Assembly: GCA_946482545.1 (NCBI GenBank) | Contig: CAMLRX010000056.1 | Span: forward strand, 1 to 30,264 | Reading direction: 5' to 3' | From: an uncultured Flavihumibacter sp. | Lineage (GTDB): Bacteria; Bacteroidota; Bacteroidia; Chitinophagales; Chitinophagaceae | Length of the DNA stretch: 30,264 nt | In this document: positions 1-7,140 of the stretch, in pieces | How the letters are laid out: every line of letters begins with the position of its first letter | Numbering within the stretch: position 1 is the stretch's first letter | Notes under the pieces: model-generated | Databases searched by the model: none | Told to the model about the DNA's origin: nothing | What the model saw: only the letters and a program-made list of their open reading frames with translations | Translations under genes and position numbers: made by a program

Positions 1-156
1 GCCCGCAGCGTGGTGATTCCCGGCACGTATACCAAGAAGTTCCCTGCCGGCGAATACCAGGTAGGATGCGCGCTGATTATTGGACAACGCAAGCCCAGTA
101 CCGACCTGAAAACATCGCTGAACGACGCATTGCGCGATTTCAACGTAGCCGTTTAA
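1..156 (+). CDS. dapD: 2,3,4,5-tetrahydropyridine-2,6-dicarboxylate N-succinyltransferase, C-terminal 51 residues (partial)
   Basis: Open in frame 1 from the first base to a TAA at 154-156, so the 5' part lies outside the window. The visible 51 residues begin ARSVVIPGTYTKKF and end KTSLNDALRDFNVAV. This fits the last left-handed beta-helix coils and C-terminal tail of DapD: E. coli DapD has [20 protein letters not shown] followed by a CAVIVKK segment, and here the equivalent is CALIIGQRK. DapD succinylates tetrahydrodipicolinate in the succinylase branch of lysine and meso-diaminopimelate synthesis in the cytoplasm. The tRNA promoter begins 18 bases after the stop, so the two genes are close but separate units. 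The identity is based on recalled family sequence, and the catalytic part cannot be seen. Confidence 0.82.
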   Translation, partial: ARSVVIPGTYTKKFPAGEYQVGCALIIGQRKPSTDLKTSLNDALRDFNVAV

Positions 157-174
157 AAATATACGCGGAAAAAT

Positions 175-204
175 TTTGCAGAAATAAAAATCCGCTTACC
201 TTTG
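175..204 (+). promoter_or_regulatory. Bacteroidota-type promoter for tRNA-Leu
   Basis: A -33 element TTTG (175-178) and a -7 element TACCTTTG (197-204) are separated by 18 bases. This is close to the TTTG-N19-21-TAnnTTTG consensus of the Bacteroidota primary sigma factor. Transcription would start around 210, giving a leader of about 28 bases before the tRNA at 238. It is the clearest promoter in the window. Confidence 0.75.
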
Positions 205-237
205 CACTCCCTAACTGAAAACGCGGGGTGCTAAGGA

Positions 238-319
238 GCCCAGGTGGCGAAATTGGTAGACGCACCGTCTTCAGGTGGCGGCGCCGCGAGGTGTGCTGGT
301 TCGAATCCAGTCCTGGGCA
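238..319 (+). tRNA. tRNA-Leu (anticodon CAG)
   Basis: A complete class II cloverleaf can be folded by eye. The acceptor stem GCCCAGG (238-244) pairs with CCTGGGC (312-318), with A319 as discriminator. The anticodon stem CCGTC/GGCGG encloses the loop TTCAGGT, placing anticodon CAG at 272-274. A long variable arm occupies 282-294, as expected for leucine tRNA. The T arm is GCTGG-TTCGAAT-CCAGT (295-311). The D loop contains TTGGTAGA. No 3' CCA is encoded (CTT follows), so it is added after transcription. Confidence 0.97.
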
Positions 320-323
320 CTTA

Positions 324-357
324 AAAAGGGTAATGTTTAAAAGCATTACCCTTTTTT
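324..357 (+). terminator. Intrinsic terminator after tRNA-Leu, probably bidirectional
   Basis: Arms GGGTAATG (328-335) and CATTACCC (344-351) form a perfect 8-bp stem, extended by flanking A-run/T-run pairing, with an 8-base loop and a T tract on the plus strand. On the minus strand the same hairpin is also followed by a T run (the complement of the A run at 323-327). It could therefore also stop transcription from the minus-strand gene ending at 431. Confidence 0.88.
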
Positions 358-430
358 ATTTGTATCGCATGTAATCCACGCTCATACTCGATTCAGCCGA
401 GGCGTAATGTTGCTGTATTGATCTGATCCC

Positions 431-973
431 TCAACAGTTATCTTTACCGGGGGCACGTTTATAAATTATTTTGCCGTCCTGCTCTACATAGTCACCTGAT
501 ATTATCGGAAAGGAATACTTTGGCGCGTAGGATACATTACGACTTCTTATCATAATTTTGTCGTCAACTTTAAGGTTATGCAACGGCAGGTGTTCAGCAA
601 AATTTTCCGGCCCAAAACTCAGAATATATTCCTCACCATCAATCCTGACCATCAATCCGAAACCCAATCGTGAACCTGGGGGAAGCGCAAGAGAAGTTAC
701 GACAGCCTCCATACTGCCCCCCCCGTTGATGTGCTTCTTTATTTTTGCTGCGCAGGCAAGCACTTTCTCTCCCTGGGGAGACGCTTCCCATTCTTTGAAC
801 TTGATTCCCGCCGGAGTAGCCAACCATTCTTTCATTGCGGCATTCTTTTCCGCGGCGGTGGGTGGTTTCGGTGCCGGTTGTTCGGAAGATTCGGTTTTGA
901 TCTGGCGATTGGCAAATACGATTCCGCTTACTACAACCAGTGGTAAGATCAGGGCATAAATAGCTTTTTTCAT
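431..973 (-). CDS. Small exported or membrane-anchored protein of unknown function
   Basis: A 180-residue protein I do not recognise. The frame is open upstream to 1069, but I place the start at the ATG at 973-971. From there the protein begins with a typical export signal or anchor (MKKAIYALILPLVVVSGIVF), whereas the longer form would bury it behind a basic non-conserved stretch. A Pro/Glu-rich linker follows (about residues 25-45), then a Lys/Ala/Glu-rich part with one cysteine (CAAKIKKH). The rest is a compact beta-like C-terminal part ending KRAPGKDNC. No catalytic motif is visible. The signal could be a cleaved Sec signal or an uncleaved anchor; there is no lipobox. The gene stands alone, with 268 bases to the next gene upstream, and its 3' end faces the tRNA terminator. 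Confidence 0.6.
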   Translation of the reverse strand: MKKAIYALILPLVVVSGIVFANRQIKTESSEQPAPKPPTAAEKNAAMKEWLATPAGIKFKEWEASPQGEKVLACAAKIKKHINGGGSMEAVVTSLALPPGSRLGFGLMVRIDGEEYILSFGPENFAEHLPLHNLKVDDKIMIRSRNVSYAPKYSFPIISGDYVEQDGKIIYKRAPGKDNC

Positions 974-1167
974 TTTCTTGAAGATTTGATTGGTGTAAAT
1001 CGATCTCCAGATAAATCGGATCCGTTGAAGAGAATTCTTTTGCTTTTCGAATCCTTTTTTAGCTGGCACAATAAAAGTACCCTGATTTATTGCAGCCTAA
1101 GGAGGTGGGATTGTAAATAAAAGTGTAAACATTGTAAAATCACATTGTGATATTATGCTTTTACAAG

Positions 1168-1192
1168 AAATTGCCTGTCCGTAAGGCAAAAA
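1168..1192 (-). terminator. Possible terminator of the DUF2200 gene
   Basis: On the minus strand a 6-bp perfect stem TTGCCT/AGGCAA (plus-strand 1171-1176 and 1184-1189) with a 7-base loop is followed by TTTCTTG. It lies about 50 bases after the stop of the DUF2200 gene. The stem is short and the T tract is interrupted, so this is tentative. Confidence 0.35.
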
Positions 1193-1241
1193 CTGCGGTT
1201 TTACTATACCTGTGCCGGCCAGATAAAGAGATAGGTTCTTT

Positions 1242-1604
1242 TTACCCTCTTAATATCTTTTCCATTTTTTTACCTTTTGCCAATTCATCTACTAATTTGT
1301 CAAGGTATCTTACATTTCTTGTGAGGGTGTTCTCAATTTCCTCGATTCTGTAACCACAGATTACGCCTGTTATCAGTTGTGCGTTCGGATTTAGTTTCGC
1401 TCTGTCGAAAAAAACTTCAAAAGTCACTTTTTCATCAATCAGTTCCTGCAACTTTACGTTGTCAAATCCGGTTAACCAGGCGATGACCTGATGCAGTTCT
1501 TCTATGGTTCTTCCTTTTGATTCCACTTTGGTAATGTAGTGCGGATAAACGGAAGCAAAGGTCATTTTAGCAATTCGTTCGTTGTGTTTTTCGTTTTCCT
1601 TCAT
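1242..1604 (-). CDS. DUF2200 family protein
   Basis: A 120-residue cytoplasmic protein matching, from memory, the DUF2200 family. Family hallmarks seen are [20 protein letters not shown] near the N-terminus, a WLTG motif, the central [15 protein letters not shown] segment, and the C-terminal [20 protein letters not shown]. The family's function is unknown. I prefer the ATG at 1604 ([14 protein letters not shown]...) because the family core begins soon after it. A start at 1628 would add eight residues, and no Shine-Dalgarno sequence separates the two choices. The length is usual for the family and it appears intact. It is a single gene with no functional link to its neighbours in this window. 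Confidence 0.85.
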   Translation of the reverse strand: MKENEKHNERIAKMTFASVYPHYITKVESKGRTIEELHQVIAWLTGFDNVKLQELIDEKVTFEVFFDRAKLNPNAQLITGVICGYRIEEIENTLTRNVRYLDKLVDELAKGKKMEKILRG

Positions 1605-1748
1605 TTTATTGTTGCGGTGAATTGGCATTTAAGTTAAACAATAATTTAAATGCACGTATGAATTTCAACATTTTCCGTCCTGCTCATTTCAGCCTTTTAA
1701 CTGCAAGTGAATGTATTTTATTTTCAGAATAAAAACCGAATAGCGGCA

Positions 1749-3533
1749 TTAAAAATTCTTCACCAGTTCCGCCTTGATCTGCGGAATAACTTTGTCGGTG
1801 GTAGCGATAAATCGCTTCATCGAAGTGGTTGTTGGTATTACGCCGATCTCAATACGGAGCTTCCAGGGATTAACTTTAGCCTCATTGAGGTCCAGCAAGG
1901 CAGTAAGCGCTATATCACTGAACCAGTATACACTTTCATCCTGAAGCATAAAACGTTCTTTGATTTCCTCGTTTTTGGTTCCTGCAAATACACCATTCAT
2001 ATTGGTTCTCAAGGAAAAGAAGTTCTTAAAGAAAATGAACTCCATACCTGCCTTCCATTGAAGGGCTGTAGAACGTATTGGAAGCGTATCCGTCTGATTT
2101 CTTCTCAGGCTTTTTCCCAGAAAGAAAAAACTTGTATTGAATGCGAGGTCTGTTTTTGTTTTAGCTTCTTTTTTGATCATTTCCGGGTCATTAATCCGGA
2201 AACCCAGGCCCAGGTCCAGCGCAAAACCATAAGAACTCGCTTCCGGAACAAAGTAGTTGAGTGCGCTGTTGAAATTTGCGTTTTCTGTGTTCAGTCCGGT
2301 GAACAAGCGCATTTGTCCATATCCGCCCACCCCGTTTGTACCAAAAGATTTTTTACCGAATACAGCGATATCAGGTACGAAGGCGCCATCTTCCTGAAGT
2401 ATTTTTTTAAAGCCGCCATAACCCATAAAATCTTTTTCGTTGGCGGTAACGGCTTCATACTTTTCAAGGATCGGGGCTGTTTTTTCTACCGCGTATTTGC
2501 TTTTTGCCGCATATTGATCGATTTCACTTTTCAATTCAGTTGCTGCTTCCACCACCTGATTCCTTGACAGTTCAAACCGTTTCATGAGGGGAACCAATGT
2601 AGTATCATGATAGCGGCTATTGATACCCGGCCCCATCGTTAAGATGCCCGAGAAAATCTTAATGGAATCATGTATAAGCGTGTTCTTTTTCAGCAGGTTC
2701 ACAACCTTTGTATGCGCGGCTACCACATCTTTACTGAGGTCCCTGAATTCATCACGCAAATTACGAACCGACTTTCCTTCTTCCAGATTCAGTCCTAAAT
2801 CAGAAAGTCTTTCCCAACGTGCCGAGTCTTTTCTGATTTCTTCCAACACAGTACCAGTATTTTCAAGGTTACGTTTCATTTCTTCATACTGTAACTGAAA
2901 AAACTTCCAGTTGAGCTGAAAATACGCAGAATCCTTTGCCAGCAATTTTTTGCTCATTTCACTCTCCAGGGCTTTTATAACAGTATTGGCTTCTTCCTCA
3001 TTTTTTCTTATTGAAGCCTGCAGATTTCGAATATTGTCGCTTAATCCTTTATTTTTAGTTTGAAATTCTTTGAGTTTGTTCTGTGCGGCTTCCAGCCTTT
3101 TGATGTATTGCTGTATCTGATCCCTCAACTTCGTTCTTTCAGCATTTCCTTCTTCTGTTTTTAGGCTGTCATATAATCTTTTTAACCCTTCAGAAGATTC
3201 AATAGACTCTTTCAAAGCTTCTTGAACTTTCACTTCTTTGCCACTTATGCTCGATGACAGCTTATTTGCCTCTCCAACAAGTTCCTGGGTAAATTGTTTT
3301 TTCTTATTCAACTCTTTATCTGATATACTTTCTTCCTTAACTAATGTTCCAATCGCACGGATAGAGGTATCAATTGCAATGATTTCTACTGATGAAACCA
3401 CTTTTACCGCACTGTCCCGGATTTTTGCGGAGCCTTTCATGGAGTTGATGTTTTGAAAATTCTGCCCCCAGCAGGGATCGATACTAAGCAGTCCACATAC
3501 GCAGCAACACAGCAAATAAAATAGAAGTTTCAT
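1749..3533 (-). CDS. Exported coiled-coil protein with beta-rich, possibly barrel-forming C-terminus
   Basis: A 594-residue protein with no family I can name. It starts with a cleavable-looking signal peptide rich in Leu and Cys (MKLLFYLLCCCVCGLL, then CWGQ near residue 24). Residues of roughly 60-260 are dense in Glu, Lys, Leu and Gln with heptad-like spacing and few Gly or Pro, which suggests a long coiled coil. From about residue 385 the composition changes to Gly, Phe, Tyr and Asn with alternating hydrophobic residues (VGGYGQMRLFTGLN, YGFALDLGLGFRI, KNFFSLRTNMNGVF). That resembles outer-membrane beta-barrel or porin-like strands, though the chain ends in VKNF after a charged stretch. I infer a periplasmic stalk attached to an outer-membrane-associated domain. 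Four helically spaced CCCGT repeats lie about 70-105 bases upstream, next to the response regulator gene. Confidence 0.75.
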   Translation of the reverse strand: MKLLFYLLCCCVCGLLSIDPCWGQNFQNINSMKGSAKIRDSAVKVVSSVEIIAIDTSIRAIGTLVKEESISDKELNKKKQFTQELVGEANKLSSSISGKEVKVQEALKESIESSEGLKRLYDSLKTEEGNAERTKLRDQIQQYIKRLEAAQNKLKEFQTKNKGLSDNIRNLQASIRKNEEEANTVIKALESEMSKKLLAKDSAYFQLNWKFFQLQYEEMKRNLENTGTVLEEIRKDSARWERLSDLGLNLEEGKSVRNLRDEFRDLSKDVVAAHTKVVNLLKKNTLIHDSIKIFSGILTMGPGINSRYHDTTLVPLMKRFELSRNQVVEAATELKSEIDQYAAKSKYAVEKTAPILEKYEAVTANEKDFMGYGGFKKILQEDGAFVPDIAVFGKKSFGTNGVGGYGQMRLFTGLNTENANFNSALNYFVPEASSYGFALDLGLGFRINDPEMIKKEAKTKTDLAFNTSFFFLGKSLRRNQTDTLPIRSTALQWKAGMEFIFFKNFFSLRTNMNGVFAGTKNEEIKERFMLQDESVYWFSDIALTALLDLNEAKVNPWKLRIEIGVIPTTTSMKRFIATTDKVIPQIKAELVKNF

Positions 3534-3601
3534 GTTGGAGAAATTTGAAGATTACTGATAATTGATCAGTTCCAAATTAGTCCGAAACCTCCTGTTTGCT
3601 G

Positions 3602-3643
3602 CCCGTATTTCCCCCGTTCCTCCCCGTGTTTTTTCCCGTATTT
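3602..3643. repeat. Four helically phased CCCGT direct repeats (candidate operator)
   Basis: CCCGT occurs at 3602, 3613, 3623 and 3635, so the steps are 11, 10 and 12 bases, about one DNA turn each. The first and last copies extend to CCCGTATTT. The array lies between the end of the response regulator gene (its stop is 3642-3644) and the start of the exported coiled-coil gene at 3533. A related pair lies at 6557-6577. Phased direct repeats are typical of transcription factor binding; the bound factor is inferred only. Confidence 0.5.
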
Positions 3644-4286
3644 AATCCAGCACCACGAGTTTTCTCCGGATGGCTTCCAGCGCCAGTCCTACTCTGCTTT
3701 TTACATTCAGTTTTTCAAATAGGCTTTCCCTGTAACCATCAATGGTACGGGGTGCGAGAAACATTTCCGCGGCGATCTGGTGGTAAGTAAGATCGGAGCA
3801 GGCGAAGCGGAGGAAATCCCGTTCCCGTTCTGTAATGTGCAGTTCATCTTCCTTTTTCATGTTCACCATGATGCGCCGGTAATTGAGATTGAAGATGTCG
3901 GCATTGTAAAAACCATGCGTATGCACTTCGTGGAGCGCCTTTTCCAGTTCATCGGGATGTACATCTTTGAGGAGGTAAGCGCAACTGCCGGCCCTCAACA
4001 TGCTCAGGATAGAATGATCATCTTCTTTCATAGAGAGGGCGACGCAGCGCGTAAGCGGATAACGTGCGGTTATTTCAGTTACGGTTTGCGGGCCGTTCAT
4101 AACAGGCGTATTCACGTCGATCAGTGCCAGGTCCGGTGGTTCTTTTTGCAGGGCCATTATCTTGAGCAGTTCCGCGCCATGGAGCGCTTCTCCCACTACT
4201 TCAAAGCCCGGGAAACTCTGCACCAGCATGCTCAGCGATTTGAGGAACAACCTGTGGTCATCTGAAATAACAATTTTCAGTTTCAT
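3642..4286 (-). CDS. NarL/LuxR-family response regulator
   Basis: A 214-residue two-domain regulator. Residues 1-120 are a receiver domain with the acidic pair D9-D10, the phosphoacceptor D57 in LALIDVNTP, and the conserved Lys in YLLKDV. Residues of about 148-214 are a LuxR-type helix-turn-helix (ITERERDFLRFACSDLTYHQ; recognition part APRTIDGYRESLFEKL, then NVKSRVGLALEA). The gene starts 11 bases after the kinase gene ends, so the two are surely cotranscribed and form a cognate pair. When phosphorylated it should bind DNA. The phased repeats flanking this gene group are candidate targets. Despite the family name, nothing here ties it to nitrate. Confidence 0.93.
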   Translation of the reverse strand: MKLKIVISDDHRLFLKSLSMLVQSFPGFEVVGEALHGAELLKIMALQKEPPDLALIDVNTPVMNGPQTVTEITARYPLTRCVALSMKEDDHSILSMLRAGSCAYLLKDVHPDELEKALHEVHTHGFYNADIFNLNYRRIMVNMKKEDELHITERERDFLRFACSDLTYHQIAAEMFLAPRTIDGYRESLFEKLNVKSRVGLALEAIRRKLVVLD

Positions 4287-4297
4287 ATATGTAGCGA

Positions 4298-5104
4298 TTA
4301 GGGGGTTCTTTCAAGACACGCAACATAGGGCACTTCAATTGTTATGTATGTTCCTGAACCGGGAGCGGTAGCAATGTCCATCTTACCATTCAGCAAAGCA
4401 ATACGATGGGTCATATTCCGCAAACCAAGTCCATGAGCTCCATTTGGATCGTACAAAAAACCTTTTCCGTTATCGTTAATGGTGATGACCAGTTTTCCAT
4501 TGGCATCTACCGCTTTAAACCACAAACCAGATGCTTCAGAATGCCTGATGCAATTTTGCAACGCTTCCTGAACCACACGGAAAAGCATGATCTTCGAGGA
4601 AGCATCCAGCTCATTTTCACGAATAGCCATCTCAGCTTCCAATTCCAGCCCGGAAGCCGCACGCACGCGATCCAATTCGTTGCGGAGGTTCTCACTGAAA
4701 TTGAACTGAAGCAACCATTCTGAATTCAGGGAACGGGAAAGAGAGCGGATATCTTCCAACGCTTTAGTCAAAGTTTCGGTAGCCGTGGAAAGGGAGGAAG
4801 GCACTTCCGGCAAACCGCGTTCTGTTATTACCAGTAATATTTTCGTGCTACTCAGGAGTTGCCCTACATTATCGTGCAATTCACGGGACACCTCTTCAAA
4901 TGTCGCTTCCTGGGTTTCAAGTTGGGTTTTGAGGAGTTCACGGTGTTTTTCTGCCTGCAGTTTGAGTAATTCCTGGTTGTGCAGCAGGTTCTTTTTCTGG
5001 TGGAAGAGTAATGTAAAAACGACAATACCCACCAATACCAGGAATAGGAAAATTCCTGCTATTAATACCAGCATTAACTCTTTATACTCGTCCTGTACCG
5101 GCAT
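4298..5104 (-). CDS. Sensor histidine kinase (HisKA_3 / NarX-DesK type)
   Basis: A 268-residue kinase. One transmembrane helix lies at about residues 10-34 (LMLVLIAGIFLFLVLVGIVV), with almost nothing outside the membrane. A coiled-coil linker spans 38-72, and a HisKA_3 dimerisation domain has the phosphorylated His77 in SRELHDNVGQLL. The HATPase_c domain has the N box (VVQEALQNCIRHSEA), the G1 box (NDNGKG) and the G2-like GAHGLGLRNM. No periplasmic or PAS sensor domain is present, so sensing must come from the membrane helix or a partner. The start overlaps the end of the upstream membrane-protein gene by 31 bases, so that protein is a likely partner. Confidence 0.93.
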   Translation of the reverse strand: MPVQDEYKELMLVLIAGIFLFLVLVGIVVFTLLFHQKKNLLHNQELLKLQAEKHRELLKTQLETQEATFEEVSRELHDNVGQLLSSTKILLVITERGLPEVPSSLSTATETLTKALEDIRSLSRSLNSEWLLQFNFSENLRNELDRVRAASGLELEAEMAIRENELDASSKIMLFRVVQEALQNCIRHSEASGLWFKAVDANGKLVITINDNGKGFLYDPNGAHGLGLRNMTHRIALLNGKMDIATAPGSGTYITIEVPYVACLERTP

Positions 5105-5721
5105 ACATAGGAATAGGTGAAAAATGAATACATTAATATATTCAAAATCTGCAATATTATATTAAGACTATCGCCTATTTTTTCATAATGCCTGATAATA
5201 AAGTTCAGTACTCCCAGGTAAGGCAGGTTGGCCGCATAGAAAAGCAACATCCCGGTTGCTATCCAGAATTCCGGCGAGGTGCTCAGGTGTACCAGTTTAT
5301 CGGCATTGAACAATTCGTAGTACTGAAACACTGCGGCCATTACCGTAAAAACCGCGCCTGTAGTGGCCACATAACTGTTCCAGTTGTTCCAGTTAAAAAT
5401 ATACAGTTGTGTTCCGATCCAGATGAGCGGGAAAATTACCAGGAAAAAATTGATTGTTTTTCTGATAAAAGGCCGGGTAAGAATGGTCCGATAGTACCAT
5501 GCGATCATCTGAAAAGCGATCAGCATATAAATATTATACACAGGATTATTTGTAACATGCCCCAGTTTCCGAAACAGGAATATGCTGTAAACTTCAGTGA
5601 TTACAGATATACCCAATAGTACCGATAATATTTTAAGATGCTTTTCACCTTTTCTTTTCCAGATAAAAAGAGAAGTAAGAAAGGTTATTGCAAGGATAAT
5701 GAAATAGACAATAAGTAACAT
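5074..5721 (-). CDS. Polytopic membrane protein of unknown function, linked to the histidine kinase
   Basis: A 215-residue protein with about six or seven hydrophobic segments. They begin with MLLIVYFIILAITFLTSLFI and continue through ILSVLLGISVITEVYSIFL, INFFLVIFPLIWIGTQLYIF and FWIATGMLLFYAANLPYLG, ending with ILQILNILMYSFFTYSYV and a basic tail (CRYRTSIKS). No transporter or enzyme motif is recognised. Its 3' end overlaps the kinase start by 31 bases in a different frame, which implies one mRNA and translational coupling. The kinase has no sensor domain of its own, so this protein could be its membrane sensor or modulator; that is inference from context. The 252-aa gene upstream ends only 26 bases before it. 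Confidence 0.8.
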   Translation of the reverse strand: MLLIVYFIILAITFLTSLFIWKRKGEKHLKILSVLLGISVITEVYSIFLFRKLGHVTNNPVYNIYMLIAFQMIAWYYRTILTRPFIRKTINFFLVIFPLIWIGTQLYIFNWNNWNSYVATTGAVFTVMAAVFQYYELFNADKLVHLSTSPEFWIATGMLLFYAANLPYLGVLNFIIRHYEKIGDSLNIILQILNILMYSFFTYSYVCRYRTSIKS

Positions 5722-5747
5722 AGGGCAGGATTTGGTTGAAATAAATA

Positions 5748-6506
5748 CTAGGGTTCAAGGCCATTACCTCTGCATTCGTTGGGAACTCCGCCAGAGCCGG
5801 GAGGGCAAGGGTTACCGGTATCGAAGGATAAAATGCCAAATTTGGGAGCCTTTCCTGATATAAAAATATCTGCTGGAAAATCATCCAAGCTCTCCACAAA
5901 AATATCTTCCCCGTTCTTCTGAAGCGTAAACAATATTATAAGTCCGCCCCTGCCTTCCTGATCATTCACCAGGTAAGCCTTTAGTTTAATATCCAGCAAT
6001 AGTTTAAGAAAATCAATAAACCATTGCCAAGATGTAATTTCATAAAAAACACTTCTTGTATCTTCTACACCATTACGCATCGAATCAGGTTTTCGGGCAA
6101 ACTCATTCCGGTATTTGAACGACCATGGCTTTGCCTCCACTGTTGTCATTCTTGAATTACTGAAAGGATCAGGATTCCCAATGCCTACTAAAGTCTCATA
6201 TTTATCTAATAGCACATAAGTATCAGCAACGTCTGTTTCAACAACCGGACAAACCAACAATTGAATAACTGCTTGTCCCTGCTGATTTTGAGGATCACTC
6301 ACAAAATAAATTTTTATACCTTTTAAATTGGGGACTTGCTGCTTAAAAGTTTCACTAAGCCTGATTAGGCTGGAGATTGAGTACTCTGTATAAACACGTC
6401 CAAGGCGAGAGAGATGGTGAAAATGTTTATACTTTTTTGAAATTAGAAAATCACCGAACATTTTGAGAGCGGTTGCTCGTGGTACAAACATTGATTTATC
6501 TGACAT
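5748..6506 (-). CDS. Hypothetical protein with Cys/Pro/Gly-rich tail
   Basis: A 252-residue soluble-looking protein without signal peptide or membrane helix; I do not recognise a family. The body has mixed alpha/beta character (KGIKIYFVSD, AVIQLLVCPVVETD, LKAYLVNDQEGRGGLIILFT). A short tail has NPCPPGSGGVPNECRGN with two cysteines spaced 11 residues apart. The start ATG (6506-6504) is preceded after three bases by a perfect 8-bp hairpin. The gene ends 26 bases before the kinase-linked membrane protein and is probably the first gene of that four-gene unit. Two GTATTT motifs 11 bases apart, resembling the array at 3602-3643, lie 55-70 bases upstream. Confidence 0.7.
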   Translation of the reverse strand: MSDKSMFVPRATALKMFGDFLISKKYKHFHHLSRLGRVYTEYSISSLIRLSETFKQQVPNLKGIKIYFVSDPQNQQGQAVIQLLVCPVVETDVADTYVLLDKYETLVGIGNPDPFSNSRMTTVEAKPWSFKYRNEFARKPDSMRNGVEDTRSVFYEITSWQWFIDFLKLLLDIKLKAYLVNDQEGRGGLIILFTLQKNGEDIFVESLDDFPADIFISGKAPKFGILSFDTGNPCPPGSGGVPNECRGNGLEP

Positions 6507-6509
6507 AAA

Positions 6510-6531
6510 ATTTAGGTTTTAGTACCTAAAT
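6510..6531. promoter_or_regulatory. Perfect inverted repeat abutting a start codon
   Basis: ATTTAGGT (6510-6517) and ACCTAAAT (6524-6531) form an 8-bp perfect dyad with a 6-base spacer, three bases upstream of the ATG of the 252-aa gene on the minus strand. It could be a repressor operator or an mRNA hairpin covering the initiation region. No regulator is identified. Confidence 0.45.
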
Positions 6532-6556
6532 CTCGCGCCCTTCCTTCTTTTACATC

Positions 6557-6577
6557 CGGGTATTTTTCCCGTATTTT
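6557..6577. repeat. Paired GTATTT direct repeat related to the 3602-3643 array
   Basis: GTATTT occurs at 6560-6565 and 6571-6576, 11 bases apart, the second within CCCGTATTT (6568-6576). With its flanking T run it matches the last copy of the 3602-3643 array (TTTTTCCCGTATTT in both). It lies upstream of the first gene of the two-component unit, so both the unit and the gene beyond it carry this motif. Confidence 0.4.
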
Positions 6578-6593
6578 AGATTAAAACAGGAAT

Positions 6594-7139
6594 TCACCTC
6601 ACATTATAATTTGAAAACTGCTCCTCAATAGGAATTTCTATTTTTCTTGTATCCCCATTATTCAGCATACGCTGTAAACTGCTCACCTCTTCTTTCAACC
6701 ACCTCTTCATCCCCTCACTTGTATATACCGCGCAAAAAGTCTGGAAAAAACGACCATCATAAAAAGCATAAAATTCTTTGGCGGCCTTTTTATATTCTGT
6801 CACCAGAAGTTTCAATGTATCTATTCTTACCTCAGGCATATCACAAGCCAGCAACAAAATATCTTTATCCGGAAAGGCGTCATGCACGCTTGCCAGGCCC
6901 TGCAACGGACCTTCATAACTTGTATGATCCAGGATTATTTTAGAAGGGTCAATATACTCAGCATACGCCTCCGCCTGCTCCTGCCGCATGGAATATACCG
7001 TTTCCAGGCCCAGCGCTTCTGCAAGCGCTCCAACTACTTTAGCCTGAATAGTGCTCCCAACGGGTATCAGCCCCTTATCACGCCCCATACGGGTACTGAA
7101 ACCGCCACACAATACAGCCGCCAGTAACTTAGGTTCCAT
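6594..7139 (-). CDS. mobA: Molybdenum cofactor guanylyltransferase (MobA)
   Basis: A 181-residue nucleotidyltransferase that attaches GMP to Mo-molybdopterin, giving the guanine dinucleotide form used by NasA-type nitrate reductases. The N-terminal nucleotide-binding signature is LCGGFSTRMGRDKGL (residues 10-24, Lys22). The metal-binding region is LLLACDMPEV. A Rossmann-like fold is expected, and the length is normal for the family. It is the last gene of the nitrate/Moco unit, starting one base after the stop of the SelW-like gene, which indicates cotranscription. A MobA-like transferase for another cofactor cannot be excluded, but the context of moaA, moaD, moaE and a nitrate reductase strongly favours MobA. 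Confidence 0.9.
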   Translation of the reverse strand: MEPKLLAAVLCGGFSTRMGRDKGLIPVGSTIQAKVVGALAEALGLETVYSMRQEQAEAYAEYIDPSKIILDHTSYEGPLQGLASVHDAFPDKDILLLACDMPEVRIDTLKLLVTEYKKAAKEFYAFYDGRFFQTFCAVYTSEGMKRWLKEEVSSLQRMLNNGDTRKIEIPIEEQFSNYNVR

Positions 7140-7140
7140 A

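Noticed and set aside
140..346. Minus-strand open frame of 68 codons over the tRNA region
   Set aside because: It runs antisense through tRNA-Leu and its promoter and terminator; the product has no recognisable features.
1139..1151. ATCACA-T-TGTGAT dyad as a CRP site
   Set aside because: The half-sites abut with a one-base centre, unlike the six-base spacing of CRP sites, and it is far from the 973 start; probably chance or a weak hairpin.
1707..2567. Plus-strand open frame of 286 codons
   Set aside because: It is antisense to the 594-aa exported protein, which has a signal peptide and consistent domain composition; the plus-strand product is rich in Phe, Cys and Arg with no recognisable motif.
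3642..5104. Two-component pair as a NarXL nitrate sensor
   Set aside because: The kinase has no periplasmic nitrate-binding domain and the genes are separated from the nitrate block by an unrelated gene; only the general family name is shared.
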